NCBI GenBank assembly: GCA_027576995.1
Contig: JANBQC010000161.1
Coordinates: forward strand, 30,835 to 49,414
Reading direction: 5' to 3'
Source: Dimargaris cristalligena
Taxonomy: Eukaryota; Kickxellomycota; Dimargaritomycetes; Dimargaritales; Dimargaritaceae
Length of the DNA: 18,580 nt
This document shows, piece after piece, positions 1 to 10,200 of this stretch; positions within the stretch are counted from its first letter, which is position 1, and each line of letters starts with the position of its first letter. The notes beneath the pieces were generated by a model, which ran no database searches, had not been told where the DNA came from, and was given only the letters and a program-made list of their open reading frames with translations. The position numbers and the translations under genes were made by a program.

Positions 1-515
1 AACAAGTGAATTAATAATAAAGCCCGCGCCGAGGGAAATCGAACCGAAAGATTACTGGGTAGATAGAAGGGTGGATAAGTGAGCATATATATATACTATT
101 ATTATGGCATCATATAGAAGGGCAAAGCGAGGATAACCGGACCAAGGAACAATAGGTGAAATACAGTACCATGAAGGCGGCCTAGGGTTATAGAGCCGGG
201 GCCTGGGAGCCCTTGGATATTTATATGTCCCAAACTCTGTACCTGTATCTCGCAAAACTCCGGTACTGTTAATTGCATTCACGTGGGGAAGCAATTGGAA
301 GCAGAGAGAGGGGAAAACCTAGTTGTGGGACGGTGCCGACGGGAAAAACGGCCGCTCGTCTACGAAGGGACTGGTTGATTCTTGGATTAACCAAGTCCCG
401 CTTCGCCTACGCTTGGCGATAGCAGGGCAATGGAAAAGGGGGGTGGAGGGAGAAGGGGCGGGTTGCGGTGTGCAGTCGACTCTGAATAAACATATTATAT
501 ATAAATAAAAACAGA

Positions 516-540
516 ACGAGACGAGTCGAGTCGAGTCGAG
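516..540. repeat. Two-block pentamer array (ACGAG)2(TCGAG)3
   Basis: Five perfect 5-bp units in 25 bp. Two units read ACGAG (516-525) and three read TCGAG (526-540). The change is a single A-to-T substitution at the first base of the unit. It lies in the gene-free left flank. Confidence 0.85.
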
Positions 541-676
541 CAAGGCCATGGAGAAGTGGTGTGATAGGTGAGGCTGTGCTATCAAAGAGGCCGTGAAAGA
601 AAAGGATTCGAGTTTATCGACTGGTAAAGCGGGCTAGTCATTGGACCTAGCTTCAACTACAAGGGCGGGGTATTCA

Positions 677-690
677 ACCAGCTAGCTGGT
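677..690. other. 14-bp perfect palindrome
   Basis: ACCAGCTAGCTGGT reads the same on both strands with no spacer. It could be a binding site for a dimeric regulator, but no adjacent gene supports that, and a chance palindrome is possible. Confidence 0.4.
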
Positions 691-3509
691 CGTCAATAAG
701 GAATGTGCAATATAATTAATCGACAAATAGCGAAATAAATGGATTAGGCCAAAAAGAGGGAAAAGGGACGACTCATGGTGCCAGATTTATATATCCGCTT
801 GCCAATTGTGTGGGTCGATTTAGTGAGTGTATAACAGATACAGTCGCTGGCCAGCTATGGCTTCTCCGGCCCATTTAAGACTAGATCCCTCCCTGCCTAT
901 TATGTCCCTCCACCCGCTTACCCATTTAAAACAATACCGCCCACGGACCATTGTGTACAACCTACTATCGCTCGTCTAATTATACGATACTATACTATAC
1001 TCTGCTACACATCCTCATTTCTCTTCTCTTCTCCCCCGTTATCCAAGCTTAATTCTACTGGCCTATTCGTCGCCCTTCTATCGTGTGCGACCACGACTCC
1101 CTCAATTAAGGCGCCCAATCGCCAAGGCCCCGCAACCACAGACATCACTAATATCATCACCATGACCGCCTATTGTTCCACCTTCATTACTGCAATCATT
1201 TCATATAAATATTATATATGCGGGGTTTTAGGCCGTTTTCATTCTTTGCATACCGCCCCTGTACCTGCATAGCAAAGCTGCATTTCCGGGCGATGCCCTC
1301 CTATATCCCTCGGTTGGCACCTGCACCCATGCCACGCCATTTTATTTCCTCCCCCATCTCCATTTATAAGATCAGCAATACCGCAGATGCCGTCTCTTTA
1401 ACCAGGTCCATCTGCTGACACTGTGCCAACTCTAAAAATAGATTCGTGTTCTTTTGTTCTTTACCTGAATTGGTGTGAGACGATTGATAATGAAAATCGC
1501 TATAAAAAAATTGACATGTTAGTCCCTTGGTGGAGATCCTGCATCGGTAAATTGAAACAACAGGAGCAGGAAAGTAAAGGGGAATGGGACAGTAATACCA
1601 AACTATGCAAGGGAGGAGAGGGAGGGAGGGGGTAATTCACGAGTGATTTACTTGTTATTTTATACAACCCCCCCCCTCACATCGGAATTGTTGAGCACCG
1701 GGCCAACAGGGCGCGATTAAGTTTAACGGGCGCAGGACGGTAATAAGCGGTGGATAGATTTGACATTCTTAGGGGTACGTGCGGTTGACATTGAGTGGTA
1801 GACATCCTCTTCCTTCGGACCAATTTCCGGCTATTATAAATGGAACGATCGCTTAAGCAATATATATATTCTCCACCTAATCTTAAATCCCCCCAAAAAG
1901 GCTACCTGCCTAGAAATTGACGGGCGGGATACATTTGACTGCAGGAGTATCCTATTTATTCCGAGCAGCACAGTACCAATAGCCCTTATCTGTCCAACTT
2001 TTGGACTGAAGTCCCCTCTTCTCCACTGTTCGTTCCACCGGTGACATTGCCCCCCAAAAGTGGGTGGCCCCCACAGTGCAAAAAAAGGGGGGGGACATAC
2101 AGATTACCTCCATTGACTGTAGTGGTGCGATAGTTTAATTTATAAATTGACTTGCGCATGTGCTCTATAGTCCTCCTTTAGTCAGCCAAAAATCGATCGA
2201 TTAAGATATCCCCCGATTACCATCGGGCTTAATCACTAGTTGTATCGAGCTGATACACCCCCCAGTTAAATGACTTATCCACACTGCCCCCCCCATCTCT
2301 GTCCCGAATACTACTCCTCGGTGTACTGATGTCATCAGTAAATAAACGTCGAAAACGAGGAAAAGGTAGTGAAAGGTATACCACGGGTGGGCAAGGAACC
2401 CGCCTCCTAATTCGCCGAATTCATCCGTCCTACCCGCACTATTTTTGGCGTTTCTTGGCGGTACTTCTTGGGACACTCTTCGACTATATTTACTCCCAGT
2501 AAAGTAATAGACAAAGAATGTTGCTTGTGTGATACATGAATAATACGTATCCCTTACTTCGGGGCCTCGGCACATCTACTCGTGCGGGCTGAGCAGCTAC
2601 CAACTTCGGAGACACGCTTCAGTCAACTACCCCCAACTGGCCCATGAAGAGGATTTCCTTCAACCTCAGCGGTGGTGCCTGGTATCAATGGAACGGCTTT
2701 ATTCCAGTAATATTGGTGCATTTCCTTCGCGTTTAACTTACTTCCCCATGATTGAGTTTGATTGACTCGACCAAGGTTTTTATTTTTATTTTGGGGTACA
2801 TTGCCAAAGATGATGAATGTTTTTTAAGCAGGTGGGGGGATAGGCCTTCCATCTGTAAACCAATGAAGTTACATTGGAAGCGTTACAAAAGGTAGAAGCA
2901 TGTCGCTTTTTAAAGTATAAGGCCCGTTGGATCAAAGTCAGGTTATTGTATCACAGGCTAAGCCCGGCCTATAGCAGTCGGAGGGGGCTATACGTTTTAT
3001 ATAACATTTGGAAGATCCTAGTAACCCGTACCTTAGGGAAATCCCAGATAATAAGATGGCGATATAAGTGAACTGCGTATGAATTCAGCCGAGGGTAATA
3101 AATATCAATCCCTCCCCTCCCACCCAGTGTATAGTGCATGCGTATCTATTATTCCCCTGAAGACCAGCGACATGGCTAGGAAACGCGATGGTAAAAATCC
3201 TACTGCCCTCCGCCATTTGCTTACGGCTGGCTAATTCTACTGGCCAGAATCTCCCCACCTTTTCCCAACTGGCATCGGAGTTATTCCGGCCCTCCTGACC
3301 TATTCGATAGGTCTGGTTAAATCTCCCATGCGCACCATCTGCCTGCCTGATTGACCTTTTCGTTCCAAGCCAGCTTCATCATCCTCGTCTTTGCGGTTCA
3401 TCCCCTTCGTCTACACCATCTCTTACCTTCTTCCCTGTTTGTAGTTCGACAGCTCGTCTCCTTTTACAACAACAGCACCCGTACACACATACACCTCCAC
3501 CCCAGCACC

Positions 3510-4602
3510 ATGCGCGCCCTCACGCTTTTACTGGCTGTATGCTGTGCCGTGACTTACGTTGCCGGATACACCATCACACTGAAGACTTACCAGCACGACT
3601 GCTACCATGAGGAAATAAAGAAGGACTCCTTCTACACCATCTCGTACGAAGTCGGCGGTAACGATCTCGTTGACTTTATGGTAGGTGCCTAACCCCAGTG
3701 GCTCCTTGAGCGGGATCTGGATTCCTACTTTTAACTTGGACCAAAGACAGCCAACGGATTCCACGGGGTGTACTTCGATAAACTCCCCCATCGTCACCCG
3801 CTGTCACCGAGAATGGAGCTGGTCTTCGTAGAAGTCCTTACCGCCTTATTGTAAGCCACCTCAGTCGTCTGTATCTATCTCTAACCACTTTCTATATATA
3901 TATATATATGCTTCCCCCGGCCACCCCTTCCTTTGCTACGTACAGGTGACAGGCCCTGATGGCCTCTCCATCAAGAATATTCTCCAGCAGAACAGTGCCA
4001 ACTTTGACTTCCCGGAACACCTGGCCTCGGGCAAATACACCTACTGCTTCATGAACCCCACCAGCTCGCCTACTGACAAGACCATCAACTTCCATGCCCA
4101 TGGAGTGGATCACGATGAACTTATGCCCATTGAGGAGAAGGCCAGTCCGCTCGAGAAGGAAGTCATCCAGCTTGCTCAGTCGATTGAACGTATTCTGGAC
4201 CACCATGATTATATGATCGTGCGCGAGGAGGAGCACCGCGATAGTAAGTACCTCTGCCTGTCCCCTTCATACCGCGCTTTGTATATAAATTGAGCAACTA
4301 TATACCTCCTTCTTGATTTCCTCTTACGGATAGTTGTATAGAGCACCCCGGGCTAGATGATTGGTTAAATCCTATCAAGCGATTTGGTTTCCCCCGAAAA
4401 TTACGGCGACCTCTAACCGGTATTATCATCTATATATATATATATATCTTTGCATCTCCCCTTTTCAATTACAATAGCCGCCGAAAGCACCAATTCCCGT
4501 GTCAAATGGTGGGCCGCGGTCCAGATCTTCCTGGTTGGAGCCGCTTGCGCCTGGCAGATTTGGTACCTCAAATCCTTCTTCGAGGTCAAGCGCGTTGTAT
4601 AA
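3510..4602 (+). CDS. EMP24: p24 family cargo receptor, EMP24/TMED2 (beta) type; three exons
   Basis: Joined exons 3510-3680, 3946-4243 and 4478-4602 give 197 residues, close to TMED2-type proteins (about 200). The family acts as cargo receptors in COPII/COPI vesicles between ER and Golgi. Visible features: a signal peptide at about 1-19; a lumenal GOLD domain from about 20 to 110 with C31 and C91 as the expected disulfide pair and a VTGPDG motif at 58-63; a helical neck ending in the EHRDTAESTNSR stretch (about 153-164); one membrane segment at about 167-187; and a tail ending FFEVKRVV. That tail carries the FF motif used for COPII and a basic pair at -4/-3 as in p24-beta proteins. Splicing restores the family sequence across both junctions (phases 0 and 1). 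Intron 1 has donor GTAGGT and intron 2 has GTAAGT. The start ATG directly precedes the signal peptide; the frame upstream is open but not secretory-protein-like. It converges on SCO1. Confidence 0.93.
3681..3945 (+). other. p24 intron 1 (265 bp)
   Basis: Donor GTAGGT follows codon 57 and acceptor TACAG precedes the VTGPDG exon, phase 0. A branch-site match CTAAC has its adenosine at 3884, 61 nt before the last intron base, and no AG lies between. A (TA)8T tract occupies 3893-3909. A candidate cryptic exon at 3751-3850 is discussed in the findings. Confidence 0.88.
3893..3909 (+). repeat. (TA)8T tract in p24 intron 1
   Basis: Seventeen bases of uninterrupted TA dinucleotide. It starts 9 nt after the putative branch adenosine and ends 36 nt before the last base of the intron. 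Confidence 0.9.
4244..4477 (+). other. p24 intron 2 (234 bp)
   Basis: Donor GTAAGT and acceptor AATAG, phase 1; the split codon becomes ACC (T157). The branch-site match CTAAC has its adenosine at 4416, again 61 nt from the last intron base with no intervening AG. An identical (TA)8T tract occupies 4431-4447. Confidence 0.9.
4431..4447 (+). repeat. (TA)8T tract in p24 intron 2
   Basis: Seventeen bases of uninterrupted TA dinucleotide, the same length as the tract in intron 1. It starts 15 nt after the putative branch adenosine and ends 30 nt before the last base of the intron. Confidence 0.9.
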
Positions 4603-5211
4603 AAAAACACTCGGATTCTCGGACCTGGCCCCCCATATGCATAGAAGAGCTGATCCGGAAGGTGGGGAAAATCCAACCCTACCTATATCTTGCCCCCCAC
4701 CCCATAGTTCCTTCTATACCTGATCGGGTTCACTCTTACAATTCCTTTGCGTTGCCTTCCTTCCTTCCTTTCTTCACCACATTAACTTTGTACTGCAGGG
4801 GGAATAGTCTGGTTTTCTGTATGTTCAATTTATACTCTCTGCTATCCCTGCCCGTTCTACTTTCTAAAATTTACAGTCGACTTCATCATATTAAACACTA
4901 TACTACTTATACATTGGACGGTTTAGAGCTTGCTTGGGCGTTCCGTAGGGCAAAACACATACACGCATATGCGCAGAGCAATCGTAAATCAGCATCTAAA
5001 CCCCTGGAGTATTTTAGTATCTGATAATTGCTAGTCACAGAAGAACATCTAGAAAGCCACAACTCAAGATCAGGGTTATCTATAGTCTATTTTCATAAAA
5101 CTTGGATGTCTACAATTTTAACATGGGGTGTAACGGTAGATACTATTAATCTTCAAAAATAAAGAATGTGGGGAGAGGAGGAGTGAGAAACAACAAGGAA
5201 TGGGTCCGGTT
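4603..5211. other. Convergent 3' region between p24 and SCO1
   Basis: Both flanking genes end here. The only canonical AATAAA on the plus strand is at 5158-5163, 556 bases after the p24 stop and 49 bases from the SCO1 stop, so its assignment to p24 is weak. No AATAAA is present on the minus strand just past SCO1. An open frame running out of p24 exon 3 in another phase looks like a shadow. Confidence 0.45.
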
Positions 5212-6332
5212 TTAAGCCTTCGAGGCCGGAGTCGAAGCCGAAGCCGGTGCATTTTGAGCCTCTTCCAACATATGTTTTTTAATGGACTTGTACACATCCT
5301 CCGCCTCACGTTCCCGCCCGTAAGCATCGACGAATTCACCGCGGGGATCCATGAGGTAAAAGAAAATGGAGTGGTCGACCAGGTAATCCTCGTCGGGTTG
5401 GGCCGCGGGGGGTTTACTGAAATAGACGCGGTAGGCGCGGGCGACCTGATTAATTGCATCGAATGAACCAGTTAATCCGACCAACCGCGGATGGAATTCC
5501 TTGACGTATTCCCGGATTTCCGGTACGCCGTCGCGCTGGGGATCGCATGTCACAAAGATGGGCGCAACGGGGTTATGGGCCTCGTCCGGCTGACCCGTGG
5601 CCTGAGCGGGGGGTACGACCGTGGCGTCTTGATCCAACAAGTCGAGGACCTCCCCCATTTTATCCAGTTCCTCGGGACAAATGTCGGGGCAGTGGGTGAA
5701 GCCAAAGTACACCAGCATGAACCGACCGCGGAAGTCTTGGTTTGTGACCGAACGGCCGTTTTGATCAATGAGGGTGAACGGTCCCCCGATGCGGGGTTTA
5801 CCCACCACTTCGTCGGCTTTGAGCTGGGCTTTGGTTTGGCTGATGCGCTCCTTTTCGTAGCGCAGGTAGCCGTAGAGACCCGCGCCGGTTAGGAGAAATA
5901 CCAAGGCCGCCGTGGGACTAAAAGGTCCCAGGTGGCTACGTTCCTTCTCCCGGCCTTCGTGAACAGGCCCGGTGGTGGAGTAGGCCCGACGGGTCTGACC
6001 GGCCCCGCCCGAAGAGAAAGGGGTTGCCAGGCGATGAAGCGGAAGGGCGGCGGACTTGGTTGGGGCGGAGTGGAACATGGCGGGGGAGAAGGCGCGTGAC
6101 CGAGAGGCGGCTCCCAAGCGGGAGGCCTGTATTAGATGGATATATATATCTATATAATTTGATAAATTATTATGATCGATTATAGACGCATGGTCAGCCG
6201 AGGGTCTTTGAGGGGGGGATAGGGAACCAGTCCGGCTCTATCTAAGCGAGATGACCAGCTGTTTTCTGGCTAAACGGTAACAACGGCAACACTTACCACA
6301 GGGCAGGCCCGATTCCAAATTAGCGAAGCCAT
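5212..6332 (-). CDS. SCO1: SCO1-like mitochondrial copper chaperone; two exons
   Basis: Exons 6297-6332 and 5212-6126 (minus strand) give 316 residues. SCO proteins deliver copper to the CuA site of cytochrome c oxidase subunit 2 from the inner mitochondrial membrane. The thioredoxin-fold domain carries the copper-binding CPDIC motif (C158 and C162, in FTHCPDICPEE) and the distal histidine H264 (VDHSIFFYLMDP). One membrane anchor lies at about 82-99, after an arginine/serine/alanine-rich presequence. The first 12 codons come from a separate exon with a good CCATGG start context, donor GTAAGT and acceptor ACAG, in phase 0. Without that exon the first ATG would be at 6078, giving 288 residues with a weaker presequence. 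A proline/glutamine-containing insertion at about 183-198, between the CxxxC helix and the IFVTCDPQRD strand, is somewhat long for the family. It is tandem with the ABC transporter upstream (928-bp gap). Confidence 0.93.
6127..6296 (-). other. SCO1 intron (170 bp)
   Basis: Read on the minus strand: donor GTAAGT at 6296-6291 and acceptor ACAG ending at 6127. The codons on both sides stay in frame with the presequence. A TA-rich stretch (about 6140-6156) lies just upstream of the acceptor. A CTGAC branch-site match has its adenosine at 6194, 67 nt from the acceptor, but an earlier AG lies between them, so the branch site is uncertain. Confidence 0.8.
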
Positions 6333-7260
6333 GGCTGGGATAGACGTAACGGATAAAACCGGTGAAAAAAATAAGGTCGGCGAAAGGTTGAGGTGATAAT
6401 ATATAAACCAAAGCTTAGTAATTGGGAAACAACAAACGGAATGGGCTGATTAGACCAAGAAGGGGAGAGAATGCGGGAAGGGGGGGGGATCTTGGCCTAG
6501 AGGACTTGTGCGACCCCCCTTCTCCACCACTAAACTTCACATGGCCTCTGAGGCATTCAGGTCCAACTGAAACCTAGACTTGAGTTATGCGACTGTGTAT
6601 GGTGGAAAGAGGTAGAGAATGGGGAAGGTGCCGCAGCCCAAAAAACAATCGCCCTTATAAAAAGAGTGACGAAACCACTGACCCAACCAGCTTGTAGTCA
6701 AGTGTGTGTATGCATCATGTTGGCTTTAAAATGGACTTAATAATCACCTGTTCCCGTTCCTACTTCCCCTTCTTTTCCATGACCATTAATAATACTAACT
6801 CCCCCAAGATCCCAAGATACTCGCCTAATTGAAGATGTTATAGAAAATTTAATAAAAATATATAATCCTAATGGGATATGTCTTAAATCAACGCACATAG
6901 TACACATGAGAAACACAGCCGGAAATAGCGTCAAATTGAACCTAGGAAACCCTAGGCAAATACAGATATAAATAAAACCAGAAAAATCAAAAAGGTAATA
7001 TTGTCCTAATGGACTCCGTCGTCTACTGCGAGAGGAATATGATAAAAATGACCGTCCAGCTCAGTATAGCCCGGTGGACATCCCTACATAATCATAAAAG
7101 TGAAATGATGTGAAAAATACAACTGGATATAAAATAAACGGAGGGTGTCCGCAAATTCCCTAAAAATAGGAATTAAAACAGATGGGCTATAAAGTCTCGC
7201 CTACAACAAACGGAATGTAAAGATAAAAATAAGAATAGAATGACGAATAAATCATGGAAT
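6333..7260. other. Spacer between ABC transporter 3' end and SCO1 5' end
   Basis: Both flanking genes are on the minus strand, so this holds the transporter's 3' untranslated region (T-rich on the coding strand, about 6640-7260) and the SCO1 promoter. A G-run is present at about 6480-6488. I see no gene; the 65-codon minus-strand frame at 6737-6934 has no recognisable features. Confidence 0.5.
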
Positions 7261-10200
7261 CTAGCGCTTCTCCTTCACCAAAACCTGTAAACAAATGAAG
7301 GACACCAAAATAAAGACCAAGAACATGGCCCCCAATTTCGTCACATCCGGCCAATAATTGGCCGCATTGAACCCAAATGTGGACAAAATGGTGGCCCCGG
7401 GGACGTCGATTTCCAACCCAAACTTCTTTTCGCGCAGCTGCAGATATTTCATCTCGTTTACGATCATCGATTCGAGCGCGTAGTTGAAAATGGACAGGTC
7501 CTTGAGGAAACCCATATAGTAAGGGATGGAGTCCTTGTTGAGTAAGAGACCGCCGAACAGCATGCTAAAGAGCATAACGAGACTGCTGAGGAGATTGGCG
7601 ACACTGAGTTCGCGACAAATAATACCAATGCATAGGCAAATACTGGCCGAGGCGAGATTGAACAGGACCAAAACGAGCACGAATTTGGCGAAGTGGTCGG
7701 CACCCGACACGAGGCCCACCATGGGGTACACGATGGCACCGAGTAGGAGGGGCGGAATCACGCGCAGGGGGAAAATGTCGAAGATGACTTTGGCGCCGAA
7801 ATACGTGATGGGCGCGTAGTATCCGTTGGCCCGCTCACGCATGAATAACACCCGTTCGGTGGCGAAGGTTTGCAGCGACGTCATACAACTAAATCCGAAC
7901 AAAGCACACAGGAAAAAAAAGACGCCCATACGGTTTTGGAACCCGGAAATGTCGTCCGATACCTGGTAGAATAGCATACCGCAGAGAATCGCGAGGAAGA
8001 TACTGATGATATAGTGGGTCATAAGGAGGAGGGGATCCCGGACGAGGTTTCGGAAAGTACGGTCGGCGAGGATGGTGAATTGGGTGGCCCAGGATGGGCG
8101 ACGGGGTGCAGTCAGAGTGAATGATTTGGTGGAACTGGACAGTCGGCCGATGCTAAGGCGTTGTTCAGCGCCGCCGCCGCTGCTGCTACCGACCACAGTG
8201 GTACCGTTATCCGTATCGTCGTTGCGCGATCCGCCATCGCTGTGGGATACCTCAGCCATGGTTGCGGTACTGCGTAGGCGGTCCATTTTATCAACAAGAT
8301 CCTCGTTGACTACACTAGCCCGGTACTGCTGCACCAAGGTCAGCAGGTGAGTCGATGCCTCCCCACCCCGAAGATTCGTCTGGTCGGTATCACTGTGGCC
8401 CATCGTGGCACGGAATTCGCCCAACAGAGGGATGGAGCTGCCGGCATCAGGGTGACTATCCGAGAGTCCGTCCTCTTCCACCTCCAGGGATGATCGGGTC
8501 AAATCTGCGATGGAACGTTGGTGGGGCGTATTTGAGAAAGAACGACCGGTAGGCGAGGTCAACTGGGGCGAGTATAAGTGATCGTCCTGTTCTTCACGGA
8601 TAGACCGTTTACGTGTCCCGCTCGGGCGGGTGACCCGGGTAGGTGGGGGCGGTACCGCCACGTCAGACTGGGTCGGTGTCTTTGATCTGGCAACGGCGGG
8701 GGACCTTCCATTATCAGCATTGGCATGCGATAGTCCAGCAACACCGCTTCCCTCGCCACCATTATGGCGGGAAGCGTGTTTGGTTAAATCAACGACAAAG
8801 TCGGCGATATTAAACCCAGGGGGGCAGGGGTGGCCTAAAGACTCAAAGTACGGCTGGCAAGCCCGTGCGGGTCCCGAATACACCATATGACCTTCCGCCA
8901 ACAGCACTAATTGATCAAACAGGGCGTAAATATTACTCCGGGGTTGGTGAATGGTAAATACAATCGTACGCTGATACGAGCGGGCCAAATTGACCAAACA
9001 TTCCACCACATTATAGGCGTTGTAGGCGTCCAATCCGGACGTGGGTTCGTCTAGGAAGAGGATGGAGGGGGAAGTCACCAATTCACACGCGATGGAAACA
9101 CGCCGCTTCTCGCCCCCGGAAATCCCGCGGGAGGTACTACTACCAATGCGACTGTCTTTGATATCCATAATCCCCAGTTCCCGCATCGTTTCCAAGACGC
9201 GGGTACGTTTGGCGGCGTGGGACATGTCGCGGGGCAAACGTAGGAGGGCCGAATAAAGGATGGTTTCGTAGACGGTCAAGGTGGGCATAAGGGTGTCCTC
9301 CTGGTCTACGAAGCCCACAACCCGTTTGTATTCGGCATCGTCGACCAACTGACCATTCACCAACACCTCGCCGAATACCGTGCCGGACTTGTTACGACGG
9401 GCCAGAATGTCCAAGAAGGTGGTCTTGCCTGCCCCTGTTGACATGGATAATCGCCAAGAGATAGGTGAGGGAGGGAAGAACGATACATAAAAGTAATAAT
9501 AGTAGTAGAAATGGGGTGTAGTGGAATTAGGAAATGGGAGCGAGGATACGTATAATTTCAGACTAGGACATTTGGCCTATACAGCTGAAACTAGCCAACC
9601 TGCTAAGCCACCTCGGTTAATTTAGAAGCAAGTAATTAAAACCGCGGGGAGGGACCATTGACAACTCCACTGTAATACAAGAGCCATATATAAGAAAATA
9701 AATTTTCAGATATGGCTAGGCCGACTTAATTTCCTTAGAGCCAAAATAAGATGGGGAAGCGGTATGGAGAAAAAAATGCATTAAATATACGACTCAACTT
9801 ACCAGACGCGCCCATAATGGCCATAATCTGACCAGGCTGAACGAGGCCGTTGACACTATGGAGGATAGGTTTATGTTCATTTCCGATGGAGTAGCCAATT
9901 TCTTTGAACGACAGGGTAGCCTCCACGTGCTGGGCCATCAATTTATCGCGTTCGTCATCAGCTTCATCGGGGGGCAGTGCCGTGTAGCCGGATCCCAAAC
10001 CGGGGCGGGCCTTGGCCAAATACAGCAGACCGAATCCCAGCGCAATCAGGAGGGCCAAACCTGATACCACCGACACTAGAATAAAGAGCATATTGGATGG
10101 TTTAGGGGGCCGCTCGAAGCCAGGCACCTGGGTGTAATGCAGGCACTCCCCTGAATCACAGGCCAAAGTAATGTACAAATCACCGAATACAGACAGGATC

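Larger units (their letters stand above)
1..3509. other. Left intergenic region with no supportable gene
   Basis: About 3.5 kb before the first gene. The open frames here, the longest 124 codons at 2201-2575 on the minus strand, have no recognisable family motif, no compositional bias typical of the real genes in this window, and no splice partners I could find. The stretch holds TA-rich tracts (for example 85-97 and 1861-1869), runs of C and G (about 1668-1676 and 2087-2094), a pentamer array and a 14-bp palindrome (listed separately). The last 150 bases or so before 3510 are pyrimidine-rich, which suits the promoter and leader of the p24 gene. Confidence 0.6.

Noticed and set aside
36..60. 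A GGTTCGATTTC-like B-box on the minus strand, suggesting a tRNA
   Set aside because: The flanking bases do not form a T-arm stem (C opposite C and a G-T wobble at the closing pairs), and no acceptor or anticodon arm can be drawn.
2201..2575. 124-codon minus-strand ORF as a gene
   Set aside because: No motif, no start context of note, mixed composition and no neighbouring exon; expected by chance in 3.5 kb of non-coding sequence.
4506..5024. 172-codon ORF overlapping the end of p24
   Set aside because: Its first part is p24 exon 3 read in another frame and the rest is the 3' flank; it has no family features.
9436..9444. ATG at 9444 as the start of a separate ABC protein
   Set aside because: It lies in the intron just before the acceptor; splicing to 9803 restores a complete Walker A motif, so this is one gene.
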